Below are positions 25,294-34,814 of a stretch of 47,072 nt of DNA, piece after piece (the first letter of the stretch is position 1; every line of letters starts with the position of its first letter). The position numbers and the translations under genes are program-made. A model generated the notes under the pieces. The model was not told the origin of the DNA and did no database searches. It saw only the letters and a program-made list of their open reading frames with translations. Source of the stretch: Caldilineaceae bacterium. GTDB taxonomy: Bacteria > Chloroflexota > Anaerolineae > Caldilineales > Caldilineaceae. The DNA lies in contig JAPOVP010000146.1 in NCBI GenBank assembly GCA_026708085.1, forward strand, positions 1 through 47,072, written 5' to 3'.

Positions 25294-26375
25294 TGAACAG
25301 CGACAACAAGGCACCTGAAACTGACACCTTCTCGCTGCTGAAGGAGTTAAGCGAGATCCCCGGCGTCAGCGGCCAAGAAGACCGGATACGCGCCCGTGTC
25401 AGCGACCATCTGACCCCCTTCGTTGATGAATTGCACACCGACACACTGGGAAACCTGACAGGTATTAGGCGCGGCCTTGATTCGTCCGCGAAGCGAGTGA
25501 TGTTGGCCGCGCACATGGATGAGATTGGACTGATCGTCACCAGGCTGGAGAAGGGGTTCCTACGTTTCGCACCAGTTGGCGGGGTGGACATGGGGGTATT
25601 GCCGGCGCAGGAGGTAACGGTTCACGGCCGCTCTGACTTGCCGGGGCTGATCGCCAGCCGGCCGCCGCACGTTCTCTCCATGGAAGAGCGGGAGAAGCCT
25701 TTTGCCCAAGCTGATCTATTCATCGACGTCGGTGTGGCTCCGGACAGGCTGGCAGAGTTCGTATCGGTAGGGGACTTCATTTCGATCCGCCGCAGCGCCG
25801 ACAGGTTGGGAAAAGGGCAGGCTACGGGCAAAGCCTTCGACAATCGCGTGTCGGTCGTGGTTCTTTTGCAGGCATTGCAGATTCTGCAGGGCCGCAGCCA
25901 TGGCTGGGATGTTTTCGCCGTGGTCACGGTGCAGGAGGAGATCGGCCTGCGCGGGGCCAAGACGGCCGCGTTTCAGGTGGCGCCGGATGTGGGGATCGCT
26001 CTCGACGTAACATACGCTGAGCAGCCGGGCGCTACGCCCGAAGAGGCGCTGCCAATGGGGTGCGGACCGGCCGTCGGGCTTGGGCCAAACCTGCATCCCG
26101 TTTTGAGAAAACTGGTCGTCGACACTGCTGAGCGGTGTGAGATTCCCTACACGAATGAGGCGCTGCCCGGAAACTCCGGCACTGACGCCTGGGCGATGCA
26201 GGTCTCGCAGTCAGGCATTCCGACTGCGCTGATTTCGGTACCGATTCGCAACATGCACACGCCGGCGGAGACGGTCCTCCTCAAGGACATTGAACGGAGC
26301 GCACGGCTGCTGGCCGAGACGATCTGCGAATTGCCGGATGACCTGTCCGCACTGGCTCTCGATAGCGAGTCCTAG
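25293..26375 (+). CDS. M42 family metallopeptidase (first of three)
   Basis: A 360-residue dinuclear-metal aminopeptidase of the M42 (TET/glutamyl aminopeptidase) family, which trims peptides from the N-terminus, often as a dodecamer. All expected ligands and the catalytic pair are present: His74 (AAHMDEIG), Asp183 (KAFDNRVS), Glu215-Glu216 (VQEEIGLRGA), Asp238 (ALDVT) and His322 (NMHTPAE). The start is taken as GTG 25293, overlapping the stop of the zinc-ribbon gene (TAGTG); a GTG at 25263 would add ten residues. Two further M42 genes follow. The three differ clearly in sequence, so they are old paralogues. Substrate specificity cannot be told from sequence. Confidence 0.9.
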   Translation: MNSDNKAPETDTFSLLKELSEIPGVSGQEDRIRARVSDHLTPFVDELHTDTLGNLTGIRRGLDSSAKRVMLAAHMDEIGLIVTRLEKGFLRFAPVGGVDMGVLPAQEVTVHGRSDLPGLIASRPPHVLSMEEREKPFAQADLFIDVGVAPDRLAEFVSVGDFISIRRSADRLGKGQATGKAFDNRVSVVVLLQALQILQGRSHGWDVFAVVTVQEEIGLRGAKTAAFQVAPDVGIALDVTYAEQPGATPEEALPMGCGPAVGLGPNLHPVLRKLVVDTAERCEIPYTNEALPGNSGTDAWAMQVSQSGIPTALISVPIRNMHTPAETVLLKDIERSARLLAETICELPDDLSALALDSES

Positions 26376-26428
26376 CTGCAGGTGGCAACCAATGTCCGCG
26401 AATTTCGCGGCACCCAAAGATAATTGCC

Positions 26429-27451
26429 ATGAATGAATTGCTCGAGAAACTTTCCTTGGCCCGCGGGGTTGCGGGTCATGAGGGCGAGGTTCGGGCTATT
26501 TTGCGGGAGGAACTCGCCGCGCACGTGGAGACGATGACGGTTGACTCGATCGGCAACCTGATAGCCCGCAAAGGAGGATCGGGCGACAGGGGGCAACAGC
26601 GGGTGATGCTCGCCGCGCATATGGACGAAGTGGGCGGGATGGTTATGCGCACCAATGCGGACGGTACGGTGAAATTTCGCAGCGTCGGCGGCCTGGACCC
26701 ACGAATTCTACCGGGCAAACGGGTAAGGATTGGGGCGCAGTCGGTGCCCGGCGTAATCATGCGCGCCCCACATGCGGCGCGCTCGGGAAAGCGCGTCGCG
26801 CCTATCTCCGATCTTCTGATCGACACCGGCGGGGCAGGGGGCATCGAGCCGGGCGACATGATCACCTTTGAAAGCGAATACGAGGAGTACGGACGGCTTC
26901 TGAAGGGCAAATCATTTGACGACCGGGTAGGTTGCTACATTCTGGCCGAGCTGATGAAAGGTGAATTCCCATGCGAGCTTATCGGGGCGTTTACCGTCCA
27001 GGAAGAGATTGGCTTGCGGGGGGCGGGCGTGGCTGCCTATGCGGTCGAGCCGGATGTCGCGGTAGCGCTCGAAGGCACGGTGGCCGACGATTTGCCCAAA
27101 CAGGATGACGTAAGTCCGACGACCGAACTGGGAAAGGGCCCGTCGATTTCGGTGATGGACCGCAGCGCCCACGCCGACCGCCGGCTTGTCCGCATCCTGA
27201 CGGAAACTGCCACCGCTCACGACATTCCGTGGCAGTACAAGCAGCCCGGTGTCGGGGGAACGGACGTGGGAAGCATACACCTGGCGCGCGAGGGCGTGCC
27301 TGCGGTGGCCGTTGCCGTGCCCTGCCGCTATATTCACACTCCTGCAGCGCTGATGGACCCGGCGGACGTGAAGAATGCGATTGAACTGATGAGCAGGGCA
27401 CTTTCCGGACCCTTGGGGCGGCCGCTGGAGGCCGAGTGGAGTGAAGCATGA
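26429..27451 (+). CDS. M42 family metallopeptidase (second of three)
   Basis: A 340-residue M42 aminopeptidase. Metal ligands and base: His64 (AAHMDEVG), Asp164 (SFDDRVG), Glu192-Glu193 (VQEEIGLRGA), Glu215 (VALEGT) and His303 (YIHTPAA). At the fourth ligand it has Glu where its two neighbours have Asp; both occur in the family and the change may tune metal preference or specificity. There is a 53-base gap after the first peptidase gene and no strong ribosome site. Its last codons overlap the start of the third gene by four bases (ATGA, 27448-27451), showing translational coupling. It is likely part of one operon with its two paralogues. Confidence 0.9.
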   Translation: MNELLEKLSLARGVAGHEGEVRAILREELAAHVETMTVDSIGNLIARKGGSGDRGQQRVMLAAHMDEVGGMVMRTNADGTVKFRSVGGLDPRILPGKRVRIGAQSVPGVIMRAPHAARSGKRVAPISDLLIDTGGAGGIEPGDMITFESEYEEYGRLLKGKSFDDRVGCYILAELMKGEFPCELIGAFTVQEEIGLRGAGVAAYAVEPDVAVALEGTVADDLPKQDDVSPTTELGKGPSISVMDRSAHADRRLVRILTETATAHDIPWQYKQPGVGGTDVGSIHLAREGVPAVAVAVPCRYIHTPAALMDPADVKNAIELMSRALSGPLGRPLEAEWSEA

Positions 27452-28449
27452 GAGCTTTGATTGAAGAACTGTGCGGTGTCTTCGGCCCGAGCGGGCAGGA
27501 GGAACGGATCCGGGAGGTGCTCAGCGGCCAACTGGACGGTCTGGTTGATGCGATGCGGACGGACAGGCTGGGAAATCTGATCGCGGTGAAAGGTCCCACG
27601 GTCAGCAGTGAGCGCGGCAAGCGGGTCATGCTGGCTGCGCACATGGACGAGATCGGAGTAATGGTGACGCACGTTGACGCGCAGGGCTTCTGCCGCTTCA
27701 CGACTATCGGCGGCGTACTGACAAACTCCCTGATTGGCAGCCGCGTCCATTTTGCCAATGGCGTCGAAGGCGCGTTTGGGATGGAGGGCTCGCCGCTCGC
27801 GCGCGAACGGCCGACGCCGCAGAAGTTATTCCTGGACGTGGGTGCAGACTCGAAGGAAGATGCGCGGGTTCAGGTTGGCGATACGGCCGTCTTTCGCAGC
27901 AGTTTCGGCGCGGTGGGAGACAGGCTGTTCGCTGCGAATCTCGATGATCGGATCGGCTGCGCGGTGCTGATCCAGACGCTGCGAGAGCTCGAGAACTCGC
28001 CGCACGAAATCCTGGCCGTCTTTACAGTACAGGAGGAAGTGGGTGCGCGCGGGGCCACGACTGCAGGCTACGGATTGGATCCGGAGGTCATTCTGGCAAT
28101 CGATGTTACGGCCACAGGCGATTTTCCGCAGGCTACTCCTATGGAGGTGGCGCTGGGGAAAGGCGTAGCGATCAAGGTCATGGACCGACGCATGATTGCC
28201 AATCCTAAAGTACGGGGCTGGCTGGAAGACACAGCGCAGGCCTACGACATCCCATACCAACTGGAGGTGCTGGAATTTGGTTCGACCGACGCCTCCGCAG
28301 TACAGGTCAGCCGCGCCGGCGTCCCCGCGGGCACAGTTTCCATTCCCTGCCGTTACGTCCACACACCCTCGCAAGTTGCCGACTACAACGACGCTCTCGG
28401 CGCGGTACGCCTGCTGGTGAACGCGCTCAGCGGAGCGTATCCCTCTTAG
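27448..28449 (+). CDS. M42 family metallopeptidase (third of three)
   Basis: A 333-residue M42 aminopeptidase with the full set: His65 (AAHMDEIG), Asp166 (NLDDRIG), Glu196-Glu197 (VQEEVGARGA), Asp219 (AIDVT) and His305 (YVHTPSQ). Its start overlaps the preceding stop as ATGA. Archaea such as Pyrococcus encode several TET peptidases of different specificity, some of which form mixed complexes; three adjacent coupled genes here make a mixed particle possible, which is inference. mutY follows after 58 bases and is probably unrelated in function. Confidence 0.9.
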   Translation: MRALIEELCGVFGPSGQEERIREVLSGQLDGLVDAMRTDRLGNLIAVKGPTVSSERGKRVMLAAHMDEIGVMVTHVDAQGFCRFTTIGGVLTNSLIGSRVHFANGVEGAFGMEGSPLARERPTPQKLFLDVGADSKEDARVQVGDTAVFRSSFGAVGDRLFAANLDDRIGCAVLIQTLRELENSPHEILAVFTVQEEVGARGATTAGYGLDPEVILAIDVTATGDFPQATPMEVALGKGVAIKVMDRRMIANPKVRGWLEDTAQAYDIPYQLEVLEFGSTDASAVQVSRAGVPAGTVSIPCRYVHTPSQVADYNDALGAVRLLVNALSGAYPS

Positions 28450-28507
28450 TCAGCAGTTCAGTCTTGCAGATCGAAAAACAAAATACTAGCCACGGATCAG
28501 GGCAGAT

Positions 28508-29623
28508 ATGCACCAACAGATTGCAGACCGTCTGACCGCCTGGCAGGCTCAACAGTTACGAGACCTGCCATGGCGCAGGGACCCGGCAGGGGCGCGCGAT
28601 GCGTACGCAGTCTGGGTCAGCGAGGTCATGGCGCAGCAGACGCGTTTGTCCGTTGTAGAGGCATATTTCAACCGCTGGATGGAGCGGTTTCCAACTCTGG
28701 AGGCGCTGGCCAATGCAGACCAGCAGGAAGTTCTGAAACTGTGGGAGGGCCTAGGTTACTACAGCCGGGCAAGGAATCTGCACAGAGCAGCACAGGTTAT
28801 TGCCTCTGAGCTCGGCGGGCAGCTGCCGCGGACGCGGGCCGAGCTGCTTTCGCTGCCTGGTATAGGCGAATACACAGCGGGGGCGATACTCAGCCTGGCT
28901 TTCGGGCATCACGAGCCCGTTCTCGACGGCAATGCAAAACGGGTCATCAGCCGTTTGTGGGACATTGAGGCGAGGATCGATCTCCGTTCCACTGAGGTCC
29001 GGCTGTGGAGACTTTCACGGAAGATGGTTGAGGCCGCGTCTGCGCCCGGCGCCATGAACGAAGGGTTGATGGAGTTGGGCGCGCTTGTGTGCAGACGCAG
29101 CAGACCCCTCTGCGACAGCTGTCCAGTGCAGTCCCACTGTTTGGCCCATGAGCGAGGCGTACAGGAGAAGAGACCGGTGCGCGCGCCGGCCCAGAAAGTC
29201 CCCCATGTAGAATTCGTCGCCGCGATAATCTGGGAAGATGTGCCTGGTCAGTCACGAATGCTGATCAGCCAGAGGCCTGAGAAGGGCCTTCTGGGCGGGC
29301 TCTGGTCTTTTCCCAATGGGGCAAGGGAGTATGACGAGGAGAAACTGCAGGCGTGTCTGAGGCGTGCTGTCCGTGAGAGTCTGGGAGTGTCGGTAGCAGT
29401 TGGGGAGAGGGTGGCAACGGTGGAGCACGCGTTTACCCATTTCCGCATGACTCTTACGGCCTTCCACGCACGAATCAGTGCGGGAGAGCCCCAAGCTGTT
29501 GGCGCAGCCGACTGGTGCTGGACCTCGCTGGACGAGATCGGGAAGCTTCCCTGTCCTGTTCCCGACCGCAAGATAATCGCCGCACTGCGCGACCTCGCAA
29601 AGGAATCCCAGGAAGAAACGTGA
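28508..29623 (+). CDS. mutY: A/G-specific adenine glycosylase MutY
   Basis: A 371-residue DNA repair glycosylase that removes adenine mispaired with 8-oxoguanine. The HhH-GPD core shows Glu39 (SEVMAQQTR) as catalytic acid, the helix-hairpin-helix LPGIGEYTAGAI and Asp140 (VLDGNAKR). The 4Fe-4S loop CX6CX2CX5C is complete (CRRSRPLCDSCPVQSHC). A C-terminal NUDIX-like domain (about 235-360) for 8-oxoG recognition includes EHAFTHFRMTL. Length is normal. AGGG lies shortly before the ATG. It stands after the M42 genes and ends at a 337-base gap facing clpX. Confidence 0.95.
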   Translation: MHQQIADRLTAWQAQQLRDLPWRRDPAGARDAYAVWVSEVMAQQTRLSVVEAYFNRWMERFPTLEALANADQQEVLKLWEGLGYYSRARNLHRAAQVIASELGGQLPRTRAELLSLPGIGEYTAGAILSLAFGHHEPVLDGNAKRVISRLWDIEARIDLRSTEVRLWRLSRKMVEAASAPGAMNEGLMELGALVCRRSRPLCDSCPVQSHCLAHERGVQEKRPVRAPAQKVPHVEFVAAIIWEDVPGQSRMLISQRPEKGLLGGLWSFPNGAREYDEEKLQACLRRAVRESLGVSVAVGERVATVEHAFTHFRMTLTAFHARISAGEPQAVGAADWCWTSLDEIGKLPCPVPDRKIIAALRDLAKESQEET

Positions 29624-29960
29624 GCGCGGGAGTTCCTCCTTCTATCGTACGTGGGGGAGTCTCACATGCGCTCAAGCGGACGTCTCTTCAGGTGGACAGG
29701 GCCCGACAGGCGGTCATGGAGGTTCCAATACCGGCCGCGTCCACGGTATACGCAGCACGAGGAGTGAGGTAAATCCGCCTGACTCGAAGCAGCAAGGCAA
29801 GCGAATGGGTTGGCTCTTGTTGTAGGAAGTCAGGATAAGTTCTGCCAGCTTGTGACTTCGGAGGCGGTTGGCGCGACGACGCGTAATCGGCGCTGAGGGG
29901 TGATCGTCGAACTGATATCCAGCTCAGGAGTCGCTGCTTGCCGAAGACAGTTGCTTGCGA
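29624..29960. other. Intergenic gap between convergent mutY and clpX
   Basis: No gene, tRNA or known RNA is seen in 337 bases. TGAGCGC at 29621-29627 (which includes the mutY stop) is complementary to GCGCTCA at 29668-29674, a 7-bp stem around a 40-base loop. It could be part of a terminator region, but there is no T run. The rest shows nothing recognisable. Confidence 0.5.
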
Positions 29961-31463
29961 TCAAGCGGCTACGTCCAGTTCCTGATCGCTGGGGATGAGA
30001 ACCTGTTGCCCCTGGGCGCCGTAAAGCCGGGGTAGCGCGCCGTCTTCGAATACCTCGCGGCTAACTACACAGCGGGCGACCTCTTCGCGGCCGGGTATTT
30101 CGTACATGACATCGAGAAGGGCTTCCTCGACTATCGAACGCAACCCCCTGGCCCCGGTGCGGCGCATATATGCTTGCGTTGCGGCCGCCATGAGCGATTC
30201 CGGTTCGAACTCCAACTCCACCTCATCCATTGCGAAGAGTTGCTGGAATTGACGGACGATGCTGTTCTTTGGACGCGTGAGAATCTCGACCAGGACTTCG
30301 CGGTCGAGCGCATTCAGACTGACTACAACAGGAACTCGACCGACGAATTCCGGGATCAGGCCGTACTGAAGCAGGTCGTCGGGCATCGCCTGTTGTAGCA
30401 AGCGGCTTTCATCCCGCCCTTCCTTCTCGAGGCGGCGGATCTTCAGTTCACGCTGACGCTCGGTCAGACCTTCGGGAAGGGGCAATTCGTCGATACGGTC
30501 ATCTTCCGGGGGCCGGCCAACCGGGTCCAGCTCCGCTTCGTCGTCCACGAAACCGAGGCCGGCGCGGCGGCGCATTCTTCTGCGCACCATTTCGGCCAGC
30601 CCAACGAATGCGCCTCCCAGAATGAAGAGGATATTGCGCGTGTCGAGGGGGATGAACTCCTGCTGGGGATGTTTGCGCCCTGTAGTGGGCGGGACGTTGA
30701 CGGTTGTGCCCTCGACAATCTTCAGCAGAGCCTGCTGAACGCCCTCGCCGCTCACGTCACGGGTGATGCTTGGATTGTCGCCGGCTTTGCGAGCGATCTT
30801 GTCGATCTCGTCGATGTAGACGATGCCGTTTGCGGCCCGGTCTGTATCCCAGTCGGCAGCCTGGAGCAGACCGACGAGCAGGCTCTCGACGTCTTCGCCC
30901 ACGTATCCGGCTTCTGTCAGGCTGGTGGCGTCGGCGATGGTGAATGGAACGTCGAGAAGGCTTGCAAGTATCTGCGCCATCAGGGTCTTGCCGCTGCCCG
31001 TAGGGCCGATCAGGAGCACGTTGCTTTTGGCAAGCTCGACCAGCTCCTCCTGGCTGTCCTGAACATCGTGCCCGGGGCGGGATTCCTCTTCGGGGCTGGG
31101 AAGAGGGTCCCTGTCAAGTTGCTCCTGCGCAGGCTGGCCCTCGCGCCAGCTTCGCCCGGCCGCGCGGCTGCTGCCGAATATCCGCTTATAGTGGTTGTAG
31201 ACAGCAACTGACAGCACCTTCTTGGCGCGATTCTGACCGATTACGTATTGATTCAGGCTGTGGACGATTTCGCGCGGGCTGGGCACGCGCCTGGCAGAAA
31301 GTTGAGCGGGCTTGCTCGAGACTCCGCTCTCCCCTACCCCTTCCTCTTCGAGGATTTCGGCACTGAGGCGGATACATTCATCACAGATGCGGACATCATC
31401 GTCACCGGCGATCAGACGCTGGGCTTCCGATTCCTCTTTGCCGCAAAAGGAGCATACGTTCAT
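29961..31463 (-). CDS. clpX: ATP-dependent Clp protease ATPase subunit ClpX
   Basis: A 500-residue AAA+ unfoldase feeding proteins into ClpP. The zinc-binding domain has Cys4, Cys7, Cys27 and Cys30. Walker A is GPTGSGKT (153-160); the pore loop GYVGED, Walker B VYIDEID and the RKH loop (TGRKHPQQ) are all present, and LGF in RAGLGFVDD can serve as the ClpP-docking loop. It is about 75 residues longer than usual because of two insertions: about 45 residues, acidic and Pro/Glu-rich, between HYKRI and the Walker A strand, and a charged block of about 35-40 residues after the LGF loop, before [13 protein letters not shown]. It lies 136 bases downstream of clpP, with tig further upstream, the classic order. 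GGAAGAG precedes the ATG. Confidence 0.95.
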   Translation of the reverse strand: MNVCSFCGKEESEAQRLIAGDDDVRICDECIRLSAEILEEEGVGESGVSSKPAQLSARRVPSPREIVHSLNQYVIGQNRAKKVLSVAVYNHYKRIFGSSRAAGRSWREGQPAQEQLDRDPLPSPEEESRPGHDVQDSQEELVELAKSNVLLIGPTGSGKTLMAQILASLLDVPFTIADATSLTEAGYVGEDVESLLVGLLQAADWDTDRAANGIVYIDEIDKIARKAGDNPSITRDVSGEGVQQALLKIVEGTTVNVPPTTGRKHPQQEFIPLDTRNILFILGGAFVGLAEMVRRRMRRRAGLGFVDDEAELDPVGRPPEDDRIDELPLPEGLTERQRELKIRRLEKEGRDESRLLQQAMPDDLLQYGLIPEFVGRVPVVVSLNALDREVLVEILTRPKNSIVRQFQQLFAMDEVELEFEPESLMAAATQAYMRRTGARGLRSIVEEALLDVMYEIPGREEVARCVVSREVFEDGALPRLYGAQGQQVLIPSDQELDVAA

Positions 31464-31599
31464 AGCGCTAAAGGAAACTCTTCCTGTCCTCTGTCAGGGC
31501 CCCGCCGGGGGCGCTGGGTTTGACACTTGCGGCCACCGGCTTCCAGGAGAACAGCAGCCAGTTAAGATGTAGATGCTGCCCCCTTTCCGACAGTCTCAG

Positions 31600-32397
31600 C
31601 TATTTGTCTTCACTGCCGGCAGCCTCTTCGGTAGCAGGTTCAGTGCCGTTTTCGCTAGGCACGTTGACCCGGCCATCTACGACGGAGACGATGTCACTGC
31701 TGTCTCCGAGGACCTCGTCCACAATGCCGAAGTCGCGAGCTTCGATCGCGTTCATCCAACGATCGCGCTGGAAAATCTCCTCGATCTCTTGCCAGTCGTG
31801 GCCGGTCTGCTGACCTACGATATGAAAGAGCTGGGTCTGAAGGCGTTCCTGCTCTCTCAAGGCGATACGCACATCCTCGGTGTAACCCTGCGCGCCTCCC
31901 CCGGCGGGATGCATGTGGATCGTGGCGTGGGGCAGGGCGTAGCGTTTGCCCTTTGTGCCTGAGCAGAGCAGGACAGTGCCCATGCTGGCGGTAACGCCGA
32001 CAGCGAAGGTATGAATCGGGGTCTGGATCATCTTCATCGTGTCATAAATGGCCAGGCCGGCGTAAATGAGGCCGCCTGGGCAGTGAATGAACATCTGGAT
32101 CGGCTGATTCGGGTCTTCCGAATTCAGATAGAGCAACTGGGCAACGATCAGATTGGCAACCTGATCGGAAAGGGGCATGCCGAGAAAAATAATGCGCTCC
32201 TTCAGAAGGAGGCTGTAGATGTCGTATGCCCGTTCACCGCGGCCCGTGCTCTCGATTACCATCGGGACTATATTTGACGGTGAAAGGCTGCCGGTCGGAA
32301 ACTGGCTACCGGGTAGACCCGACCAGTCGCTCGATTGCGTTTGATAGTGCGGCTGCGACCCAGGGGCCGAGAACTTTTCTTCAGAAGGATTGAACAT
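31600..32397 (-). CDS. clpP: ATP-dependent Clp protease proteolytic subunit ClpP
   Basis: A 265-residue ClpP serine peptidase subunit. The mature core begins near [20 protein letters not shown]. The catalytic triad reads Ser138 (TASMG), His163 (IHMHPAGG) and Asp212 (RDRWMNA). Around the histidine it differs from the usual MIHQP by reading HMHPA. A 42-residue Ser/Pro-rich N-terminal segment would be a propeptide, longer than usual, and an acidic tail of about 25 residues follows the core, making the protein longer than the roughly 200 residues of E. coli ClpP. GGGGAA lies before the ATG. It sits between tig and clpX on the same strand. Confidence 0.94.
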   Translation of the reverse strand: MFNPSEEKFSAPGSQPHYQTQSSDWSGLPGSQFPTGSLSPSNIVPMVIESTGRGERAYDIYSLLLKERIIFLGMPLSDQVANLIVAQLLYLNSEDPNQPIQMFIHCPGGLIYAGLAIYDTMKMIQTPIHTFAVGVTASMGTVLLCSGTKGKRYALPHATIHMHPAGGGAQGYTEDVRIALREQERLQTQLFHIVGQQTGHDWQEIEEIFQRDRWMNAIEARDFGIVDEVLGDSSDIVSVVDGRVNVPSENGTEPATEEAAGSEDK

Positions 32398-32562
32398 TGG
32401 AAATTCCCCTTTTCAGCTGATGATTTCGACGTGGACGGATCCCTGGTTCAGCCGGTGGCGCGGCCGACCGGCTGGTCGGAACAGTGGGAATTGTAAGCGA
32501 TGTACGCAACGAGAAATGTAGGGTGTGCTCTATTTTGCATTAGACTTTCGTTTGCGTCGTAC

Positions 32563-34038
32563 TCAGGCTTCCGCGGGCTCTTCCGTTGCCGCCTCTTCGC
32601 CCTGCTCGGATTCAGCTGCGGCCTCCGTTTGCGTGGAGGATTCTGCGGTGGACTGCTCAGCCTCCTCGGATTCGCTATCGTCAGCTTCGGGCTCCGGGAT
32701 GTCTTCGCCGCGAGCGATTGCCAGGAGAAGATTGACCGATTTTTCTCTGAGAATTTCGCTTTCAATGAGAGGGCGGCTATGCTCGGCCCGCATCATTTCG
32801 AGCATGTCATCGCGCGCCTTCACTGCTTCTTCGTCAGCGTCTTCAGGCAGAGGGGCGGCCGCATCGCCGATGTGTGCTTCGAACTCTTCTTCGCTGACAG
32901 CCAGCTTCTCGCACGTTGAGAGCTCGGCCAAGGCCAGCTCAATCTGTAGTGACTTTTCGGCATCCTCGCGCAACGATTCGCGATAGTCTTCAATGGTCTG
33001 GCCGGACATCTCCAGGTACTGCTCCATTCCCTGCAAGCCCATCTGGCGGATTCGCATATCGAAGTTGCGCACGAGGCGGTCGATTTCAAGGTCCACGGCT
33101 ACAGGTGGATAGGCGAGATCGCTGATGTCGACCAACACCTGCAGCACTTTCTGGACATGTTCGTTTTCCGCCTGTTGCGCGGCCTCTTGCAGGGCGTTTT
33201 CGCGAAGGTCGTCGAGCAGGTCGGCGGCGGTCTCGAAGTCGGGGCCGAAATTCTGCGCGATCTCATCTGTCAGTTCAGCCGGCGTTTCGAAAGCCTGCGT
33301 CTTGTGGACTCTCACCGAAAAACGGACAGTGCTGCCGGCGTGCATGCTGGGACTGTCTTCGGGCCATGCGATCGTGAAACTCTTTTCTTCTCCCGGTGTC
33401 AGTCCCACCAATTCCTCATCCAGACCGGCCGGCTCCATCGGGTTTTCCTGGTCCGGCGTTACATCCCAGTCTTCTTCATCGAAAACGACGGTCTCGGTTT
33501 CGTTGCCACCTTCGTCCAAGGCAACGCCCTTCAGATCGATCGTCATCAGGTCCCCAAACTGGCTGGGGCGGTCGGCCTCAACGTAGTCGGCATTCTGTTC
33601 GAGAATGGCCTGGACGCGTTGCTGGATCTGTTCTTCGTCAGCCTCGACTTCCTCTTCTTCGACGCGCATGCCGCGGTAGTCGCCCAGTTTTACCTCTGGT
33701 GGAAGGGGAATGGTGAGGTGGAAGCGAACCGCTTGCTCCATGTCAACATTGTCAAGACTTCCCATGAAGTAAGGCTCCAGCCCTTCCTGCTCGAGCGCCT
33801 CCTTGTAGACTTCCTGCCCCAATTCGTCGACAAACTCGCTGACAATCGCCTCTCGACCCACGAATTGAAGCAAGATATGAAAGGGCACGCGTCCCTTGCG
33901 AAATCCGGGAATGCGTACTTGTTGGGCGATTTTGCGGGCCGCCTTACGCATCTCCTGATCGATGCGCTCCTCAGCAACTTCGATTGTCATTGCGAGCTGG
34001 CGGCTATCCAATGGTTCTGTGGAAACGGTCAAGGTCAT
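32563..34038 (-). CDS. tig: Trigger factor
   Basis: A 491-residue ribosome-bound chaperone with peptidyl-prolyl isomerase domain. The ribosome-docking signature GFRKGRVP is at 45-52. The FKBP-like domain covers about 160-255 (GDLMTIDLKGVA to VRVHKTQ), and the helical C-terminal domain follows. The last 45 or so residues are almost only Glu, Ala, Ser, Asp and Thr, a disordered acidic tail beyond the normal end. GAGAGG lies upstream of the ATG; a TACAAT on the minus strand at 34054-34059 could be a -10 box but would place the start of the message inside that site. First of the tig-clpP-clpX series, coupling folding of new chains to Clp degradation. Confidence 0.95.
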   Translation of the reverse strand: MTLTVSTEPLDSRQLAMTIEVAEERIDQEMRKAARKIAQQVRIPGFRKGRVPFHILLQFVGREAIVSEFVDELGQEVYKEALEQEGLEPYFMGSLDNVDMEQAVRFHLTIPLPPEVKLGDYRGMRVEEEEVEADEEQIQQRVQAILEQNADYVEADRPSQFGDLMTIDLKGVALDEGGNETETVVFDEEDWDVTPDQENPMEPAGLDEELVGLTPGEEKSFTIAWPEDSPSMHAGSTVRFSVRVHKTQAFETPAELTDEIAQNFGPDFETAADLLDDLRENALQEAAQQAENEHVQKVLQVLVDISDLAYPPVAVDLEIDRLVRNFDMRIRQMGLQGMEQYLEMSGQTIEDYRESLREDAEKSLQIELALAELSTCEKLAVSEEEFEAHIGDAAAPLPEDADEEAVKARDDMLEMMRAEHSRPLIESEILREKSVNLLLAIARGEDIPEPEADDSESEEAEQSTAESSTQTEAAAESEQGEEAATEEPAEA

Positions 34039-34075
34039 CGTATCTTGCCTCTCATTGTATCTTGGTAGCAGAAGC

Positions 34076-34606
34076 TTAGAGGGCGTCGCCGCCCAGAGTG
34101 AGTATGGTCATCAGGGGTCCGGCGGCGAAGTGTTCCTTCTTCGCCCAAATGCCGTAAGAATAGAGGGCTGCGAGGGAGGCGGTGTAGGCGAGCACGCCGG
34201 CTGGCCCGTGTTCAGGGAAGAAGGAGACGGAAAGAATCACGCACAAGAAAAGATTTGAAAACAACAAGACGGTGGAGACCGATCTTGTACAGCGTCCCAG
34301 CTTGGGCACGTCTACCAGGGCGAAGCCGCGCCACTTTCCGGGAAAGAGATCAAAGGCCAAGTGGAGGGCCACGCCGGCCGCAAAGCCTGTGACCAGCCAT
34401 TCGGCCCATTCAACTGATGTAAGGGTCAGTGCGGCCCATAGCAGGGCGGGCATCAGGAAGCTGTGGGTGACGATGGACCTGTGGCGGAGGCGGAGAAGCC
34501 TGAACCTGTCGATGTCCGGAAAAAGGGTTCCCAGCCACGCTCCGAGGGCGAAGCAAGTGAAGCCAATCGCAACTGTCAGCAGGTCCGGGCCGGCGAATTC
34601 AAGCAC
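34076..34606 (-). CDS. Membrane-bound metal-dependent hydrolase-like protein (DUF457/YdjM-type)
   Basis: A 176-residue membrane protein with four or five hydrophobic helices. The pattern GTLFPDIDR, RHRSIVTHS and, later, ALHLAFDLFP matches the Asp/His-rich motifs of the YdjM/DUF457 group of predicted membrane metal-dependent hydrolases. No activity is established for most members. It starts at GTG 34606 with no clear ribosome site, so the start is uncertain. It lies 37 bases upstream of tig on the same strand. TATACT on the minus strand at 34709-34714 is a possible -10 for it, about 100 bases upstream. The family call is moderate and rests on these motifs. Confidence 0.55.
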   Translation of the reverse strand: MLEFAGPDLLTVAIGFTCFALGAWLGTLFPDIDRFRLLRLRHRSIVTHSFLMPALLWAALTLTSVEWAEWLVTGFAAGVALHLAFDLFPGKWRGFALVDVPKLGRCTRSVSTVLLFSNLFLCVILSVSFFPEHGPAGVLAYTASLAALYSYGIWAKKEHFAAGPLMTILTLGGDAL

Positions 34607-34814
34607 GTGGTGCGTCCCGTGTCATCAATGGGCGTCCGAAATGCAGCTGCGCGGGGAGACACTCGGGACCCGCACGAATAGTTACTGGTTTTTTGAGCGC
34701 CACCTTTGAGTATAGCACAGCAGAGAGTCCACGACACAAAACGAGCAGGTATTTTGTGTGTTTAGTTAGATTCGAGTCACATGTGTCTGAACGAAGCAGA
34801 GATGCCGATTCAGG

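Noticed and set aside
33157..34068. 303-codon plus-strand open frame
   Set aside because: Antisense to trigger factor, whose identity is certain.
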